A DNA stretch of 11,149 bases from JAOTYV01 sp041557595 (lineage in GTDB: Bacteria > Pseudomonadota > Alphaproteobacteria > UBA8366). Where the stretch lies: the NCBI GenBank assembly GCA_041557595.1, contig JBFFGE010000155.1, forward strand, positions 1-11,149. Reading direction: 5' to 3'. Both the position numbers and the translations under genes were made by a program. The notes beneath the pieces are model-generated. The model was not told the DNA's origin. It made no database searches and saw nothing but the letters and a program-made list of their open reading frames with translations. Below are positions 1 through 6,036 of this stretch, piece after piece; within the stretch, counting starts at the first letter, position 1; each line of letters begins with the position of its first letter.

Positions 1-483
1 GATCCGAGTCCCCTTCACCGTGTCGAGGAGGGAGACGTGCTCGTCGACGAGCTGCATCAGATCCTTGTCCGACGAGACGATCGTCACATCGGCGCCGGCC
101 TCCTTGGCGAGCCGCGCATAGGTCGCGATAATGTCGTCCGCCTCGAACCCCTCCATTTCGATGGCCGGCACGTTGAACGCCTCGACCGCGCGCTTGACCA
201 GGCCGAATTGCGGAACGAGCTCCTCCGGCGGCGGGGGCCGGTGCGCCTTGTATTCGGGATAAATGTCGTTGCGGAACGTCTTCCGCGCGGCATCGAAAAT
301 CACCGCGAGCCGATCGGCGTCCGTATCGTCCAGAATTTTCATCAGCATCTGAACGAATCCATAGACCGCGTTCACCGGCGTGCCGTCCGGGCTGGTCAGC
401 GGTCTGATCGCGTGAAAGGCCCGGAAGATAAATCCCGATCCGTCAACCAGATAGACATGTTTCGGTGCGGTGTCGTCCGGCAT
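1..483 (-). CDS. polA: DNA polymerase I, N-terminal 5'-nuclease domain (partial, cut by window edge)
   Basis: Reverse-strand reading from the ATG at 483-481 gives 161 residues with no stop before the window edge, so the gene continues to the left. The protein is the start of DNA polymerase I, which fills gaps and removes RNA primers during replication and repair. The visible part is the PIN-like 5'-3' exonuclease domain: VDGSGFIFRAFHA (about residues 13-25), IFDAARKTFRNDIYPEYKAHR split over 62-82, the acidic metal-binding EGFEADDIIATYA (111-123), and SSDKDLMQLV (137-146). The Asp and Glu residues of these blocks are the expected two-metal ligands. A GGGG stretch lies about 8-11 bases upstream of the ATG. 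Bacterial PolA is usually around 900 residues, so roughly one sixth is seen. The polymerase and proofreading parts cannot be judged here. Confidence 0.96.
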   Translation of the reverse strand, partial: MPDDTAPKHVYLVDGSGFIFRAFHAIRPLTSPDGTPVNAVYGFVQMLMKILDDTDADRLAVIFDAARKTFRNDIYPEYKAHRPPPPEELVPQFGLVKRAVEAFNVPAIEMEGFEADDIIATYARLAKEAGADVTIVSSDKDLMQLVDEHVSLLDTVKGTRI

Positions 484-611
484 TCCTAATCCCCGCGTTG
501 ATCTTCAGCGACATTCGGCACCGCGCCAGCATGCCCAATAGCACCGCGCTTCACAAGAAGCGCATGGCTGTTCGCGAAGCCAGGCGGGAATCCTTGTCGT
601 GCGGCCGCGGC

Positions 612-720
612 TTAGAGCAAATCCCGAGCGAACCGAAACGGTTCGCGACGACGTATTTGCGTAAGAACCAAGAGAGAGAGACCATTTCAGATGAGTCAAT
701 CCAAACAGGAAATGGTCTAA
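612..720. repeat. MITE-like palindromic intergenic element
   Basis: This 109-bp element has imperfect inverted ends: TTAGAGCAAATC at 612-623 against TTAGACCATTTC read from 720 to 709 on the other strand, 9 of 12 matching. Inside are a perfect palindrome GCGAACCG-AAA-CGGTTCGC (628-646) and a 10-bp stem AGACCATTTC/GAAATGGTCT (679-688 and 709-718) with a 20-base loop. The form recalls short dispersed palindromic repeats that I remember from alphaproteobacterial intergenic regions, but no second copy lies in this window, so its dispersed nature is inference. Its right end overlaps the stop codon of the zinc-finger gene, and the right-hand hairpin could form at the 3' end of that mRNA. Confidence 0.6.
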
Positions 721-896
721 TGCGCGGCGGTCGCCTTGGCACCCTGTTTGAGGACGAAGTGGCGGCCGCAATACGGGCAGTCCACCGAACGCTGTTCCCC
801 CATATTGAGGAAAATGCGCGGGTGTCCCAGAGCGCCGTCGCCGCCGTCACAATGGATCTGCGGCGTATCGACCTCGATGGTTTCGGGCGGTTTCAT
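717..896 (-). CDS. zf-CHCC domain zinc-finger protein (NDUFS6-like)
   Basis: This is a 59-aa protein with the zf-CHCC signature: HCDGGDGALGHPRIFLN (15-31) and VDCPYCGRHFVL (38-49). Zinc ligands are probably C16, H25, C40 and C43. The fold is that of the C-terminal part of the mitochondrial complex I accessory subunit NDUFS6, and small free-standing versions are common in alphaproteobacteria. A role in respiratory complex I assembly or stability is inferred from that family. I chose the ATG at 896-894 because TGGAGG lies nine bases upstream. An in-frame ATG at 917 would add MSWRPPA but has no ribosome binding site. The last sense codon is CAT, and the TAG stop belongs to the end of the palindromic element at 612-720. 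Confidence 0.9.
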   Translation of the reverse strand: MKPPETIEVDTPQIHCDGGDGALGHPRIFLNMGEQRSVDCPYCGRHFVLKQGAKATAAH

Positions 897-963
897 GGCC
901 GGTGGCCTCCATGACATAAAGGTACAACGCGACCGGGCGGCGTTTTTCGGGAAAGCGGATCGA

Positions 964-991
964 TTGACCGCACGGTCCGGCGGATGATACC
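964..991 (+). promoter_or_regulatory. Possible promoter for the ABC ATPase-hydrolase pair
   Basis: TTGACC (964-969) matches a -35 box at five of six bases. GATACC (986-991) is a weak -10 at three of six, after a 16-base spacer. It lies in the divergent gap between the zinc-finger gene and the ABC ATPase gene and would give a leader of about 30 bases. The weak -10 keeps confidence low. Confidence 0.28.
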
Positions 992-1029
992 GAAAGCCCG
1001 GCCATGATCAACCACGCATCCACCGCCCC

Positions 1030-2025
1030 ATGTCGACGCGCCCACCCGTAAACGGCCGCACCGTCGCGCCGCCGGACGCCGCCGTCCAGATCACGGGGCT
1101 GACGAAGATCTACGGCAAGCGGAACCCGGGCGCCGCGCCCGCGCTCGACGGAGTCGATCTGACAATCCCGCGCGGATCGATGTTCGCGCTGCTCGGCCCG
1201 AACGGCGCCGGCAAATCGACCCTCATCAACATCCTCGCGGGGCTGGTCCTGAAGACCGCGGGATCGGTGCGGATCTGGGGCCACGACATCGACCGGGAAT
1301 CGCGCAGCGCCCGGGCGGCGATCGGCGTGGTGCCGCAGGAGCTGAACATCGACTCCTTCTTCACCGCGCGGGAATACCTCGAGATGCAGGCGGGCTTCTA
1401 CGGCGTGCGCAAGTCGGAACGCCGGACCGCCGAAATCCTCGAGACGGTCGGCCTGACCGACAAGGCCGACGCTTATTCCCGCACCCTGTCGGGCGGCATG
1501 CGCCGGCGCCTGCTGATCGCCAAGGCGATGGTGCACGACCCGCCGATCCTGGTTCTGGACGAGCCTACCGCGGGCGTCGACATCGACCTGCGCGAACAGC
1601 TCTGGCAGAACGTCAAGGCGCTCAACCGCCAGGGCGTCACGATCCTGCTGACCACCCACTACCTGGACGAGGCGGAGACGCTGTGCGACCGCATCGCCAT
1701 TATCGACCATGGTCGGCTGGTGGCGGATGAGGCGCGGGACGACCTGCTGCGCCGGATCGACAGCAAGGCGCTGTGCATCACCCTGGCCGAGCCGCTCGCC
1801 TCGGTGCCGGACCCGTTGCGGCGTTATCAAAGCGCGCTCGACGACCCGCACCACCTGACCATCCGCTACCGGACCGGCCGCGTCGAAGCCGGCGAGTTGC
1901 TCGACGCCATCGGCCGGAGCGGCGTCCGGGTCACCGACCTGACCACGCGGGAAGCCGATCTGGCGACCGTGTTCCGTCAGTTGACCCGCCGCCGCAGGAA
2001 ACCGGACGAGGACGAATACCGATGA
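1030..2025 (+). CDS. ABC-2 type transporter ATP-binding protein (CcmA/YadG-like)
   Basis: A 331-aa ATPase that would power an ABC-2 exporter from the cytoplasmic face. All nucleotide-binding motifs are present: Walker A GPNGAGKST (56-64), Q-loop Q103 in VVPQEL, signature LSGGM (153-157), Walker B ILVLDEP (173-179) followed by TAGVD, and switch His H210 in LTTHYLDEAE. After about residue 235 a C-terminal extension of roughly 95 residues resembles that of the YadG/multidrug ATPase group and ends in a basic RRRRKP stretch. No clear ribosome binding site precedes the ATG at 1030, and the first 15 residues are Pro/Ala-rich, so a slightly later start is possible. Its stop overlaps the start of the lipoprotein hydrolase (ATGA), which implies co-translation. 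ABC-2 ATPases normally sit beside a membrane permease gene, but none is visible on either side. The substrate is unknown. Confidence 0.93.
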   Translation: MSTRPPVNGRTVAPPDAAVQITGLTKIYGKRNPGAAPALDGVDLTIPRGSMFALLGPNGAGKSTLINILAGLVLKTAGSVRIWGHDIDRESRSARAAIGVVPQELNIDSFFTAREYLEMQAGFYGVRKSERRTAEILETVGLTDKADAYSRTLSGGMRRRLLIAKAMVHDPPILVLDEPTAGVDIDLREQLWQNVKALNRQGVTILLTTHYLDEAETLCDRIAIIDHGRLVADEARDDLLRRIDSKALCITLAEPLASVPDPLRRYQSALDDPHHLTIRYRTGRVEAGELLDAIGRSGVRVTDLTTREADLATVFRQLTRRRRKPDEDEYR

Positions 2026-3077
2026 CCGCGCGCGCCGCCGCGGCCTTGCTGCTTATCGGAATCCTGGCCGCGTGCACGCCCCGGATCATTCCCGCGGATC
2101 CGCCGACGACCCGACCGAGCCTGAACGCCAACAGCCTTCGCATGGCGGACGGCGCGCTCTTGCCGCTTCGGGTATCGCGGCCCGCGGGTCCGCCAAAAGC
2201 CGCCATTCTCGCGTTGCACGGCTTCAACGACTACTCCCGCGCGTTCGAGGAGCCGGGCGCTTTCTGGGCGAAGCGCGGCATCATCACCTACGCCTACGAC
2301 CAGCGTGGCTTCGGCGACGCACCGTATCCGGGCCGCTGGGCCGGGGTCGACACGCTGATAGGCGACCTGGCCGCGGCAAGCCAACTCGTGCGGAACCGCC
2401 ATCCCGGCATCCCCTTCATCGTGCTGGGCGAAAGCATGGGCGGCGCGGTCATCATGGCCGCGCTGGCGAGCGCGACGCCGCCGCGGGCGGATGGCGTCAT
2501 CCTGTCCGCGCCGGCCATATGGTCGCGCGAGACGATGCCGCTGTGGCAGCGCATCGGCCTCGCGGTCATGTCGCACACCGTACCGGGGATGAAAGTGTCG
2601 GGCCGGGGCCTCGGCCGGGTGCCATCGGACAATTTCGCCATGCTGCGCCGGCTGTCGCGCGACCCGAAGGTCATCAAACGCACCCGGATCGACGCCATCT
2701 ACGGCCTGGTGAACCTGATGGACGCAGCGCTCGCCGCCGCGCCGACGCTGCGGGGCGACACCCTCATGCTGTACGGTAAGAACGAGGACATCATTCCGAA
2801 CGGCGCGCGGCGCACGCTGGAGGCGCGCCTGCCGCGCGCAGGGTGCAATTTGCGCCTGGCGGAGTATGATTCCGGCTACCACATGCTGCTGCGCGATCTT
2901 GAGGCGGAGCGGGTGCTGACCGACGTTGTCGCCTGGATCGGCGACCGGCAGGTCCCGCTGCCGTCCGGCGCGGAACGCCCGCTTGCGGCCGGGCCGCCGA
3001 ATCTTAAAGAAGGGGATGGCGTCGGGACGAAGCTTGCCCTAAATTGCGGGGCTCCGGCGAGAACTGCGCGCCCGTAG
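2022..3077 (+). CDS. Lipoprotein alpha/beta hydrolase, lysophospholipase/monoacylglycerol lipase type
   Basis: A 351-aa serine hydrolase of the Hydrolase_4 group, which cleaves acyl esters of lysophospholipids or monoacylglycerols. It starts at the ATG in the ATGA overlap with the ATPase gene, with GAGGA at 2008-2012 nine bases upstream. The N-terminus is a lipoprotein signal: basic start, ALLLIGILAAC, lipobox Cys at 18. The protein is therefore probably anchored to a membrane on the periplasmic side. Catalytic features are LHGFNDYS (65-72, oxyanion region), nucleophile elbow LGESMGG (135-141, Ser138), YGKNEDIIP (251-259, Asp256) and the late His287 in GYHMLLRD. Residues after about 308 form a Pro/Gly-rich tail outside the usual fold. 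The TAG stop is formed by bases of tRNA-Arg(CCG), which the frame enters by ten bases. Coupling with the ATPase suggests a shared role in lipid or envelope handling, which is inference. Confidence 0.92.
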   Translation: MTARAAAALLLIGILAACTPRIIPADPPTTRPSLNANSLRMADGALLPLRVSRPAGPPKAAILALHGFNDYSRAFEEPGAFWAKRGIITYAYDQRGFGDAPYPGRWAGVDTLIGDLAAASQLVRNRHPGIPFIVLGESMGGAVIMAALASATPPRADGVILSAPAIWSRETMPLWQRIGLAVMSHTVPGMKVSGRGLGRVPSDNFAMLRRLSRDPKVIKRTRIDAIYGLVNLMDAALAAAPTLRGDTLMLYGKNEDIIPNGARRTLEARLPRAGCNLRLAEYDSGYHMLLRDLEAERVLTDVVAWIGDRQVPLPSGAERPLAAGPPNLKEGDGVGTKLALNCGAPARTARP

Positions 3078-3144
3078 CTCAGCTGGATAGAGCGACGCCC
3101 TCCGGAGGCGTAGGTCAGGGGTTCGAATCCTCTCGGGCGCGCCA
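3068..3144 (+). tRNA. tRNA-Arg (anticodon CCG)
   Basis: The 77-base gene folds fully. The acceptor GCGCCCG (3068-3074) pairs with CGGGCGC (3134-3140). The D arm is GCTC/GAGC (3077-3080, 3090-3093). The anticodon stem ACGCC/GGCGT (3095-3099, 3107-3111) has loop CTCCGGA, giving anticodon CCG at 3102-3104. The T arm AGGGG/CCTCT (3117-3121, 3129-3133) has loop TTCGAAT. The discriminator is G3141 and CCA is encoded at 3142-3144. It decodes CGG, a sensible codon for a GC-rich genome. Its first ten bases overlap the end of the hydrolase coding frame. I see no convincing separate promoter in the 60 bases before it, so it may depend on transcription from within or through the hydrolase gene. Confidence 0.97.
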
Positions 3145-3197
3145 ATTTCTCCCTTGTCCCGAAATAGTATTGCGTCGCGCTCCGGGTGCCGCGGTGG

Positions 3198-3225
3198 TTG
3201 CTCCGCGCCCCGCCTCGGCTAGAAT
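3198..3225 (+). promoter_or_regulatory. Possible promoter for the AhpD-fold gene
   Basis: TAGAAT (3220-3225) matches a -10 box at five of six bases. TTGCTC (3198-3203) matches a -35 at three of six, with a 16-base spacer. Transcription would begin near 3232. That is too close to the ATG at 3239 for a normal leader and favours a later start codon for the gene that follows. Confidence 0.4.
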
Positions 3226-3271
3226 TCCCTTACGATTCATGTTCCCGAAACAGCGAATGACAGGTCGCCCC

Positions 3272-3823
3272 ATGCCCTTTTTCAAATCCCACCCGCAAGA
3301 CGCCGGTCCGGCGGAAGTGTTTACCGAACATGCCGAGATCTACGGCCATTGGGCCAGGATGGGGCAGGCGCTGATGAACGGGCCGTCGCCCCTGTCGCCG
3401 GGCGAACGCGAGATGATCGCCGCCTATGTCGTCGGGCTGGCGAACTGCCGCTACGCCTATGTCGCGCATTCGGAAGTGGCGTATGCCTGGGGGATCGAGC
3501 AGGGCCTGGTCGACAAGCTGCTCGACGACCTCGACGCCGCCCCGATCGAAGACCGGTTCAAACCGCTGCTCGCTTTCGTCCGCAAGCTGACGCTCACGCC
3601 GAGCGAGATGGAACAGGCCGACGCCGACGCGGTGTTCGCCGCCGGCTGGGACGAGAAGGGCCTGCACGACGCCATCGCCGTGTGCGCCCGCATGTGCTTC
3701 ATGGGCCGGATCGTCGAAGGCCATGGCTTCGTGCCCATGAGCCCGGAACTCGCCAAGGAACGCGCCGAAAAACGGGTCAAGCTCGGCTATCACAATCTCT
3801 ACCCGGCATTGGCGGAGAAATAG
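3272..3823 (+). CDS. AhpD-fold / carboxymuconolactone decarboxylase family protein (peroxidase-related)
   Basis: A 183-aa all-helical AhpD-like protein. Relatives are alkylhydroperoxidase-type or decarboxylase enzymes that use a CxxC...H site. The core region is REMIAAYVVGLANC (46-59), then RYAYVAHS (60-67): Glu47, Cys59 and His66 are in place, but the usual second Cys is Ala62 (CRYA instead of CxxC). Classical AhpD peroxidase chemistry needs both cysteines, so this protein may have lost it or use another mechanism. Cys138 and Cys142 lie in a later helix (AVCARMCFMG). I chose the ATG at 3272 because MPFFKSHPQDA resembles family N-termini and a weak AGG lies upstream. In-frame ATGs at 3239 and 3257 are alternatives. 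It stands alone downstream of the tRNA. The substrate is unknown. Confidence 0.82.
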   Translation: MPFFKSHPQDAGPAEVFTEHAEIYGHWARMGQALMNGPSPLSPGEREMIAAYVVGLANCRYAYVAHSEVAYAWGIEQGLVDKLLDDLDAAPIEDRFKPLLAFVRKLTLTPSEMEQADADAVFAAGWDEKGLHDAIAVCARMCFMGRIVEGHGFVPMSPELAKERAEKRVKLGYHNLYPALAEK

Positions 3824-3908
3824 CGGGGCAGCCTTGCGGTTTGGCGCCACCTGTAATTGAGAACCAGATGAAACGCGATCATGCGGAAATCTCGGGAACC
3901 AATGCGCC

Positions 3909-4085
3909 ATGGCCCTGAATCCCGGTTCGCCCGCATTCGTCGCGTATTGTCTCATGCTTGGAACAGCCTTGGGTATCGGACTGGCGGTAATTTTCGACAA
4001 TTTACAAAGCGTCACCGCCTGGCTGACATGCGCCGCGGCCACCCTCGAGATGAACGGCATCAGGAGTTTCGGTGCCGATCGCTAG
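3909..4085 (+). CDS. Possible small membrane protein (58 aa)
   Basis: The ATG at 3909 opens 58 codons ending in TAG at 4083-4085. Residues 9-29 (AFVAYCLMLG, then TALGIGLAVIF) form one good transmembrane segment, followed by a short polar tail ending GADR. Roughly two thirds of third codon positions are G or C, consistent with weak coding character. There is no strong ribosome binding site; a CGGGA stretch lies upstream. It fills the only stretch over 300 bases (3824-4148) with no other gene. The rest of that gap becomes AT-rich toward 4100-4148 and holds a GATCAAC/GTTGATC inverted pair (4085-4091, 4126-4132) too far apart to call a terminator. No function is recognised. Confidence 0.38.
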   Translation: MALNPGSPAFVAYCLMLGTALGIGLAVIFDNLQSVTAWLTCAAATLEMNGIRSFGADR

Positions 4086-4148
4086 ATCAACCTGCCTTTA
4101 ATTGGAATCACTTAACGGCGAAAAAGTTGATCGATTCTATAAGCTGCT

Positions 4149-5819
4149 CTAAGGGACGACATTTCCGAGCGTGAAAATTTTACCGCGCGCCGAATACTCC
4201 GCAACCCAGTCGCGACGTGCATAGGTCACGACGTAACGCCCGGAAACCGGAATGGCCACCGGGGCATATTCCTTGCGAAACCGGGCCGAACGCTGCAGCC
4301 CGTTCAGGATTTTCAATTGGAAGTCGGTATCGACAATGGCCGAAGGCTTGGCGTCGCTCATCGACGGGAGAACCAGCTCGGGCGATTCAGCCCAAAAAAT
4401 ACTGTCCGCAAACGCGCTGTGCCCGTGGACGCCGCTACGCCGTTCGGTGGCATGGGCCATTTTCGGCCAGTTCAATCCCATCAGATCGACGATGCGTCCT
4501 TTATAGGTCATGGCAATGCCGCCGGCCGTGATGCTCGCGACGCGGGTTCCCGCTGATCGTTCGGCAATCGAATTCAACACCGCTCCTAATGCGCGGCCGT
4601 TCTTCGCCAAACGAAACTCATGTTTGAGCCGGCTTGCCCGGCTGAAATTCGCCATTGTCGTCGACAGATAGACAACGGAAATCATCAACACCAAAACGAC
4701 ACGGAACCATTTCGGAAATCGGGCTCGGCCATTTGGTATGCGGAAACTTGCGGCGCCAATGACAAAAGCAACCACAAACAGCGACGGGTAGATCGGTTGC
4801 ATCAACCGAAATGACCCGAAATGATCGCCTCCGCTCACCAAGGTCAACGCAAAGACCGCCATTATCGCGGCGGTGAGAATGAATACGCATCGATCCAAGA
4901 CCGGTGGTGTGATTTTGGAGCTGAAGACATTTCGGGTCGCAACAACGAAGCAAACTGCACAGGCCAACATGATCAGATCGGCAAATGGGCTGCCGCTATT
5001 GAAATCCGATAGGTAAATCAAGCCTTGTCGAATATTGTCGATAGGATCGCCCGATACCTTGGCATAGTAGGTGTTGGGAAACGGCACTCCGAAATACGTG
5101 TATCTGAAGAACGCGAGCAGGCCTCCAACAAGCAACGAGAAAATCAATGCCCCACCATAAACGCGTGCCGTCTCAGCCGGCCATGAGACGCTACGCCACT
5201 CGCTTATCGCGCCGATTGCCAGCATTATCGGTACGAGGGCCATTGCCTCGGGGCGCGCAAGTCCCATGACAACCGAAAGGATCGAAAAGACAATAAGGGC
5301 GGCATTTCCACGAAGGCGCAACTCCGCCCGAAGCAGAAGCGCCAAGATCAGGCCGTTGAGCAGGAAGGTCCACAGCGCCAAATCCATGAGCGATAGAACG
5401 TTCCACGCAAAGAATCCGCAAACGCCAAGCAAAACGACGCTGAGATAAACGACGCTGGCCGCTCGGGACAATCGCGATTGACGCGAAAATACATCGAGAA
5501 TGCGGTATGCAAAAAACAACGAGCCTGCCGTCAGCGCAAAGGTGATGCCTAACAAAATTGGTTCCGGTTTCGATGTCAGGAAAAAGGCAGCGGCGACGAT
5601 AAGGGTCCACAGCAATGATGTGGACCCTTCGACACGTTCATGCCCCGGCGTGTAAACGTAACCATGACCGAGAGAAAGGTTTCGCGCGTAGACCTGCGTA
5701 ATATTGGCATCATCCATGCCAATCAGTGCGGGCTGCTCAAGCAAAAAATACGCGAATACCGAACCGGCCAACGCGATCACCGCGGCAATCAACAGGTCGA
5801 TGCGCGCGTGGCCACGCAT
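4149..5819 (-). CDS. GT-C fold polytopic membrane glycosyltransferase (family 39 / ArnT-AftB-like)
   Basis: A 556-aa membrane protein with many hydrophobic helices over residues 7 to about 400 and a soluble C-terminal part. After helix 1 comes the GT-C signature loop: GMDDANITQVYARN (34-47, Asp36 and Asp37 as the catalytic acidic pair), then GHGYVYTPG (51-59) and VEGSTSLLWTL (63-73). This pattern, and the later RIVDLMGLNWPKMAHA block, match polyprenyl-phosphate-sugar-dependent transferases that work on the periplasmic face. I chose the ATG at 5819-5817 because GGAAGG precedes it by seven bases. In-frame ATGs at 5858 and 5840 lack such a site. It is the last gene of the minus-strand cluster, 217 bases after the previous stop. 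Base composition is clearly less GC-rich than the flanks. Donor sugar and acceptor cannot be told. Confidence 0.85.
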   Translation of the reverse strand: MRGHARIDLLIAAVIALAGSVFAYFLLEQPALIGMDDANITQVYARNLSLGHGYVYTPGHERVEGSTSLLWTLIVAAAFFLTSKPEPILLGITFALTAGSLFFAYRILDVFSRQSRLSRAASVVYLSVVLLGVCGFFAWNVLSLMDLALWTFLLNGLILALLLRAELRLRGNAALIVFSILSVVMGLARPEAMALVPIMLAIGAISEWRSVSWPAETARVYGGALIFSLLVGGLLAFFRYTYFGVPFPNTYYAKVSGDPIDNIRQGLIYLSDFNSGSPFADLIMLACAVCFVVATRNVFSSKITPPVLDRCVFILTAAIMAVFALTLVSGGDHFGSFRLMQPIYPSLFVVAFVIGAASFRIPNGRARFPKWFRVVLVLMISVVYLSTTMANFSRASRLKHEFRLAKNGRALGAVLNSIAERSAGTRVASITAGGIAMTYKGRIVDLMGLNWPKMAHATERRSGVHGHSAFADSIFWAESPELVLPSMSDAKPSAIVDTDFQLKILNGLQRSARFRKEYAPVAIPVSGRYVVTYARRDWVAEYSARGKIFTLGNVVP

Positions 5820-6036
5820 CCTACAACCTTCCAATAGCATGCGTAGACTGTTCGACATCTATGCCGGGCGAGATGATGTGAACCACGGCGACCGAATCGA
5901 CGCCACAGGAGGCAAAATCGGGGTCGCGGCTTGTTCCGAGAAGTCGATCGCGGGCGAAAGGACGCGTGGTGTATCGGGTCACTCCACAATTCCGAATGCT
6001 GTTTCCATCGCTTGCCGCAAAATCGTCCGATACCCC

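Noticed and set aside
37..489. 150-codon plus-strand frame opposite polA
   Set aside because: The minus strand encodes the conserved PolA nuclease motifs through this whole stretch.
847..1854. 335-codon minus-strand frame opposite the ABC ATPase gene
   Set aside because: The plus strand encodes every ABC ATPase motif here; the antisense product is Arg/Gln/Val-rich shadow sequence.
1773..2021. Upstream extension of the hydrolase frame to 1773
   Set aside because: It overlaps the ATPase gene and reads as Arg/Pro-rich sequence; the ATG at 2022 has a ribosome binding site and begins a lipoprotein signal.
1977..2882. 301-codon minus-strand frame opposite the lipoprotein hydrolase
   Set aside because: It is antisense to a hydrolase with signal peptide and catalytic triad and has no motif of its own.
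3044..3271. Start of the AhpD-fold protein at 3044, inside the tRNA region
   Set aside because: The frame would translate the whole tRNA gene; a promoter-like site at 3198-3225 and family-like N-terminus support a start at 3272 or slightly before.
3068..4149. Genomic island inserted at the tRNA-Arg gene
   Set aside because: No integrase is visible and no repeat of the tRNA 3' end was found in the window, so an attachment site is not claimed.
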